The translations under genes and the position numbers were made by a program. The notes beneath the pieces are model-generated. The model was not told the DNA's origin. It did no database searches and saw only the letters and a list, made by a program, of their open reading frames with translations. This document shows positions 60,090-64,000 of a DNA stretch of 64,000 nucleotides, one piece after another. This DNA comes from Bretschneidera sinensis (lineage: Eukaryota > Streptophyta > Magnoliopsida > Brassicales > Akaniaceae), in assembly GCA_023935145.1 (NCBI GenBank), contig CM043705.1, positions 59,316,584 through 59,380,583 of the forward strand, in the 5' to 3' direction. The stretch's first letter is position 1. Every line of letters starts with the position of its first letter.

Positions 60090-61929
60090 AATTCCCCCAC
60101 ACTTAAACAATGCTTGTCCTCAAGCATACAATAGCTCAAGTTCGTTACCTTTTCTTATCCTCGTTCTTTCTTCTACCTTTACTCATCCTCTATAACCCAA
60201 ATTATCATGCCTTAAAGATTTAAATCTAAAGACAAATAAGAAACGAACAATTTCATAGTGTAAATTCTTATAAACCACACCATGAACAATCACCTCAATG
60301 ATCTTCTCGAAATCAAAATGCAATAGGATCTAACACCCTCTCATCAGATTCACTCAATACGCTCAAAGTGTTTAGGGTATCAATGAACTCTCAAGTTACA
60401 ACATAGAAGATCTTTACCATAAGCTTGCTAATATATCACATCAATGGATTGAATTGAATGCAAAGAATCTAAGGGTCTTAAATGGGTTGTAACAGGGCTT
60501 AGGTAAGGTGTGGTGAGAAGGAATTTTTAGGTACTTTTATCAAAGGAATTATACGAACTTCTCCACACAAAGCACAACTCAATAACGTCAAATGTTTTCT
60601 TCAATCAATTCACTTCCAAACAATTAAAATTGAACAACTTTTCTCTCTTTTTGGCCTACTATTTTTATTTCTTCTCTATTTAAATTTTTTTTTCTTTCTT
60701 TGTTTTTTGGTTTTTTTTTGGTCGCCTATTTTCTTTTTTTTTCTTTCTTTTTGCAATTCAAGGCACTTGTAACTTGAATCACTTTATTCACAACATCTTT
60801 CAATCCTTTCAGAGATAATTTGAAGCTTTATGTGAACATGCTAGTACGATCCTTCAATTAGAGGTTTAAAAGAGGGAAAACGACAAAAGAATGGGTTGAC
60901 ATTGCTTATACCATGGTTAACTTCCAACAAAAGGGCCAAGGTTCAAAATTGACTTTCTACAGTAAAAATCAAGGTAGGCTTTTTAAGAAAGCTAAATGGC
61001 TCCATCTAAATGCCCTTATTAATTCAATGCATCCAATTCAACAATGTAGTCTCCTGACATGCATAACAAAGCAAGTTCTAGAAAAATCAACTATGTATGA
61101 CAATCACTCAATTAAGAAAATGGAGCATAATATAATATGAATGCTCATTGGCTCAAAAACACACAAAAAGGGTAATGTGCATTAGATCCCACACATTTTT
61201 CATTCAATCAGTCACCAAGAGCAATTAATCACTGTGTAGTAAATAAGAATTCAACCATTCATGTTAATCCCTTATTATACCTCAATTTATCTCAATAATT
61301 CACAGTAATCCAGATCATTTAAGACAAGCATCACAGAATCTAGAATTCAGAAGAGAATGATCACAAACAAGAACTAAAGTATCATTTGGATTTTGAAAAT
61401 TTTCTTAAAAAATTACGCAAAAATTTGATCAAAATGGAGCTAAAAGTGAAGTTCAAAGTGAAATCAAATTCATATGTCAATGACCCTCCCCCACACTTAA
61501 TCCATACATTGCCCTCAATGTATCAAAAATAGATGCTCAAAAACTATAAAAGAACAAGAGTAAGTAGAAAACTCCCCTGAAAATGTTGAGCATCAACCAA
61601 TATATCAGTCACGTGCTTGGGGGTAAAGGTGGTGTGAATCCCATGTAAGCAAGGAAAGACGTCATGTTCCTGTCCAATCTAGTAAGTGATTTAACAATTT
61701 CTTCTGGTTTGTTGCCTAATTCCAAGATTCAAGATTTTCCATAAGGCGTGCCCACGGGGTACGAAAATCATCTTCTGCCAAAACAATTGGAAAGAAAATC
61801 AAATGCACTTCGAAAATTGATTAAAATAAAATAAAATAAAAATAATCTAAATAAAAGAAAAAGGAATAAAATAAAGAAAACAAGGAAAATAAGACAAAAA
61901 GTTAGGTTGCCTCCCAAAAGCACTAAGTT
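60090..61929. other. Athila non-coding internal region with two polypurine-like tracts
   Basis: Minus-strand tracts TTAAGTGTGGGGGAATTTG (60088-60106) and TTAAGTGTGGGGGAGGGTC (61483-61501) sit 1.4 kb apart. Each is followed on the plus strand by a similar phrase ending in 'cctcaa'. A poly-T/C-rich stretch occupies 60640-60760. No protein is recognised; a minus-strand phrase near 61590-61660 (CLHGIHTTFTPKHV) may be a relic of the element. Confidence 0.6.
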
Positions 61930-63810
61930 TTACGTCTTCAGCCAGACACTCTTATTCCCTCCTAGACAAACATAGGTTGAATGCACCAGCCACTGCTTCA
62001 TTGCCAAATTCGGTGCTTGTATGGTTTGGAGAGGCCTCAAGGATGTCATCAGTAACATCCGCAAATTCTGGCTTGATATATGCTCTTGTGAAGCCATGGG
62101 TAATGCATATTTCATATGATCTGGTAATGGTTTCAATTCCAATTTTGGTGCCTGCACAATAGAAGGAAGAAGTTTTGTGTGAGAAAGAGGCAACTCAATG
62201 TAAGACACATCATACCTTACAGGTTAAAGTGATTCCAATTCGTAGATTGCATCTTGCAGGTTGGACTCCAACACAAACTTCTTCATGATCTTCTGTAGCC
62301 CTTCAAGAGTGAAATGCCTGCTAAGTATAACTTTTAACTTATCATCATCAATTAGATCAAAGATTTCCTGCACCAACGGGTCAATAACATCCATAACAAA
62401 AACATAAGATACATCATTAGGGTACCTCATGGTGTTATAAATATTGAATTGAATAATTTCACCATCAAATTTCATTGTGAGTGTACCATCATGCACATCA
62501 ATTTTTGTCCTAGATGTTTTTAGAAATGGCCTTCCTAATAAAATTAGTGTTGAATTAGAAGAGTCATCTTCTTCCATGTCAAGAACATAAAAATCAGCAG
62601 GAAAGATCAACCCATTAACTTGTACTAAGACATCCTCCAAGACTCCTTCAGGATATACATTAGATCTATCAGCAAGTTGAATAATCACATCTGTTTCTTT
62701 TAATGGACCAAGATTCAAAGATGAATAAATAGAGAGAGGCATGACATTTATTAAAGCCCCTAGATCTAACATTGTTTTCTCAATCCTAACATCACCTAGT
62801 TTGCAAGGGATAGTAAACATACATGGGTCCTTGCATTTTGGAGGTAATTTTTTCTAGAGGACAGCTAAAACATTTTCCCCCATACTTATCTTTTCATTAC
62901 CTTTCAACTTTCTCTTGTTGGTGCATAATTCCTCGAGAAATTTAGCATATCGAGGCACTTGTTTAATTGCATCAAGTAAGGGAATATTTACCTCAACCTT
63001 GCGAAAAGTTTTAAGAATTCCCTTCGCTTCCTTTTCTTTCTTGGATTTAGTCAATCTAGTAGGAAATGGAGGATTTGTCACCAATGCCTTTGGTTGTTCA
63101 CTATCGAGTCCTCTAGGCTGATTAGTTTGAGGTTGAGGAGCAACTACTTATTTTTCAATTTCTTCTCCACATGCTACCTTACTGGGTTCCTTCAACTCTT
63201 TCCCGCTTCTCAAGGTAACCGCACTAGCATTTTGTTTTGGATTAACAACAGTTTGAGAGGGCAATTTACCTTGAGATTCCAATTGGTTCACAGAAGATGC
63301 CAATTGACTCATTTGATTCTCCAATTGTTGAATGCTTGTTCTTGTCTCATGTTGAAATTGATGTGTGTTAGTTACAAGTGATTTAACAATTTCTTCTAGA
63401 GACATACCTGAACTTGTGGAGGTTTATTGTGGTGGTGGAGCAGGTGGTCTATGCTGAAAGTGTTGGAATGGTGGTCTTGCTCCATAACTGAAATTGGGAT
63501 GATCCCTCCATCCTGGGTTGTAGGTATTTGAGTAGGGATCGTATCTCTGTTATGGTGGGCCTGGAAATCCTCCAGCTGCATTGCCATGCTTATAGGAATC
63601 ATCTCGAAGTGTAGGGCACATGTCAATTGGATGACCGATGGTAACACAAATCCCACAAGCTTTCACTTGTTGCATATTTCCTACAGCTAACTGTTGAACA
63701 ATATGAGTTAGATTGGATATTTGATTTGCAAGGGAAGATATACTTACCTCATTCATCCTTATTAGAGATGTGTCCTGCCTGAATCCAAATTGTTGTGAGT
63801 TAGCGGCCAT
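61930..63810 (-). pseudogene. Athila gag (C-terminal part) and protease, truncated
   Basis: Starts MAANSQQFGFRQD at 63810, only 13 bases after the primer site. It then has SISSLANQISNLTHIVQQLA and a partial knuckle (ACGICVTIGHPIDMCP). These are normally mid-gag, so the N-terminal capsid part has been deleted. Further frames: 63148-63405 (TRTSIQQLENQMSQLASSVN) and 62854-63084. Then protease 62224-62820: MFTIPCKLGDVRIEKTMLDL, GALINVMPLSIYSSL, where the active site reads LDLGALIN, so the catalytic D-x-G is kept as D-L-G. A last piece (61930-62208) has LELKPLPDHMKYA, the usual start of the RT linker, and is then deleted. Stops lie at about 62853, 63149 and 63550. Confidence 0.8.
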
Positions 63811-64000
63811 GGTGGAGATCAAATCCCCGGCAACGGCACCAAAAATTTGGTGGGTGTCGAATCCAACAAATAATAAAATTCTCACTATCGAAAAATACAA
63901 TTTGTAACAGTGATGAGCAAGGTCGTATTCACAGGGATTGGGTAGATTATTTTAATGAAAATTAAAGCAAAGAAAAAGGGGGTTTGAAATATAAAAGATA

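Larger units (their letters stand above)
42210..64000 (+). mobile_element. Ty3/gypsy Tat-lineage element, with two nested insertions; 3' end outside the window
   Basis: Plus-strand parts: LTR (about 42210-42754), primer site TTGGCACCATTCGTGGGAA (42757-42775), gag, protease, reverse transcriptase, a first and a second RNase H, integrase, and an antisense gene in the 3' region. The double RNase H and the antisense 3' gene are Tat marks (Retand, Grande, Ogre group). It is interrupted by the Tekay element at 44299-52968 and by the Athila element from 58840. Its own 3' LTR is not seen and should lie beyond the Athila copy. Several stops show it is inactive. Confidence 0.85.
58840..64000 (-). mobile_element. 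Internally deleted Ty3/gypsy Athila element; right LTR runs out of the window
   Basis: The left (3') LTR is 58840-60089 (minus TGATAAGAAC...CCCACCA), and the right (5') LTR begins at 63848. The primer site TGGTGCCGTTGCCGGGGA (63824-63841) is the Athila type. Inside are partial gag and protease only, then non-coding DNA with two polypurine-like tracts. RT, RNase H, integrase and the env-like region are missing. By hand alignment of the first 153 bases the LTRs differ at about 9 positions plus a one-base gap. It is inserted in the upstream end of the Tat antisense gene. Confidence 0.85.

Noticed and set aside
60640..60760. T/C-rich run as a LINE or SINE tail
   Set aside because: No target-site duplication or element body is attached; it is treated as part of the Athila internal region.

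Overview
This is nuclear DNA of a flowering plant, most likely a woody eudicot. It is AT-rich and holds two intron-containing housekeeping genes in a mass of retrotransposons of plant-specific lineages (Sirevirus, Tat, Tekay and Athila LTR elements and plant L1 LINEs). The species cannot be told from the sequence. No bacterial, organellar, CRISPR or tRNA/rRNA feature was seen.

Layout. (1) 1-14,740: a complete KDO-8-phosphate synthase gene (KDSA) on the minus strand. It has 13 coding exons totalling 290 codons, spread over 14.3 kb because its introns hold LINE fragments, a foldback MITE, a microsatellite and an internally deleted Copia element. (2) 14,740-16,700: AT-rich intergenic DNA. (3) 16,714-19,275: a two-exon class I formin gene (FH4/FH8 type) on the minus strand. 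(4) 20,840-37,656: a full-length but decayed minus-strand L1 LINE with a 14-bp target-site duplication (TSD). It is split by a very young, complete Sirevirus (21,841-32,078, minus strand, TSD atgat). (5) 37,671-42,209: a non-autonomous hAT-like element, a tandem duplication and MITE-like repeats. (6) 42,210 to the window end: a plus-strand Tat-lineage Ty3/gypsy element, interrupted by a decayed Tekay-type chromovirus (44,299-52,968, minus strand, TSD tctcc) and by an internally deleted Athila element (58,840 to beyond the end, minus strand). The Tat 3' part carries an antisense gene with two apparent introns.

The two cellular genes are unrelated in function. KDSA makes the precursor of KDO for rhamnogalacturonan II pectin; the formin nucleates actin at the plasma membrane. 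The rest is mobile DNA, and nesting gives relative ages: the LINE is older than the Sirevirus, and the Tat element is older than the Tekay and Athila insertions.

The most unusual signal is in the Sirevirus. A 12-bp perfect palindrome, CCAGTCGACTGG, occurs ten times in each LTR upstream of a TATA box. It occurs about nine more times, plus variants, directly upstream of a second TATA-like sequence in front of an extra gene lying between pol and the 3' LTR. Spacings are almost all near multiples of the DNA helical turn (21-22, 31, 52 bp), which suggests one element-specific protein binding both promoters. The Athila LTR shows a similar layout with a different motif, GCGCTGCAGC. Other points of note are an apparently lost splice acceptor (AG to AC) in KDSA intron 1, an in-frame amber codon between Sirevirus gag and pol, and the spliced antisense gene of the Tat element.
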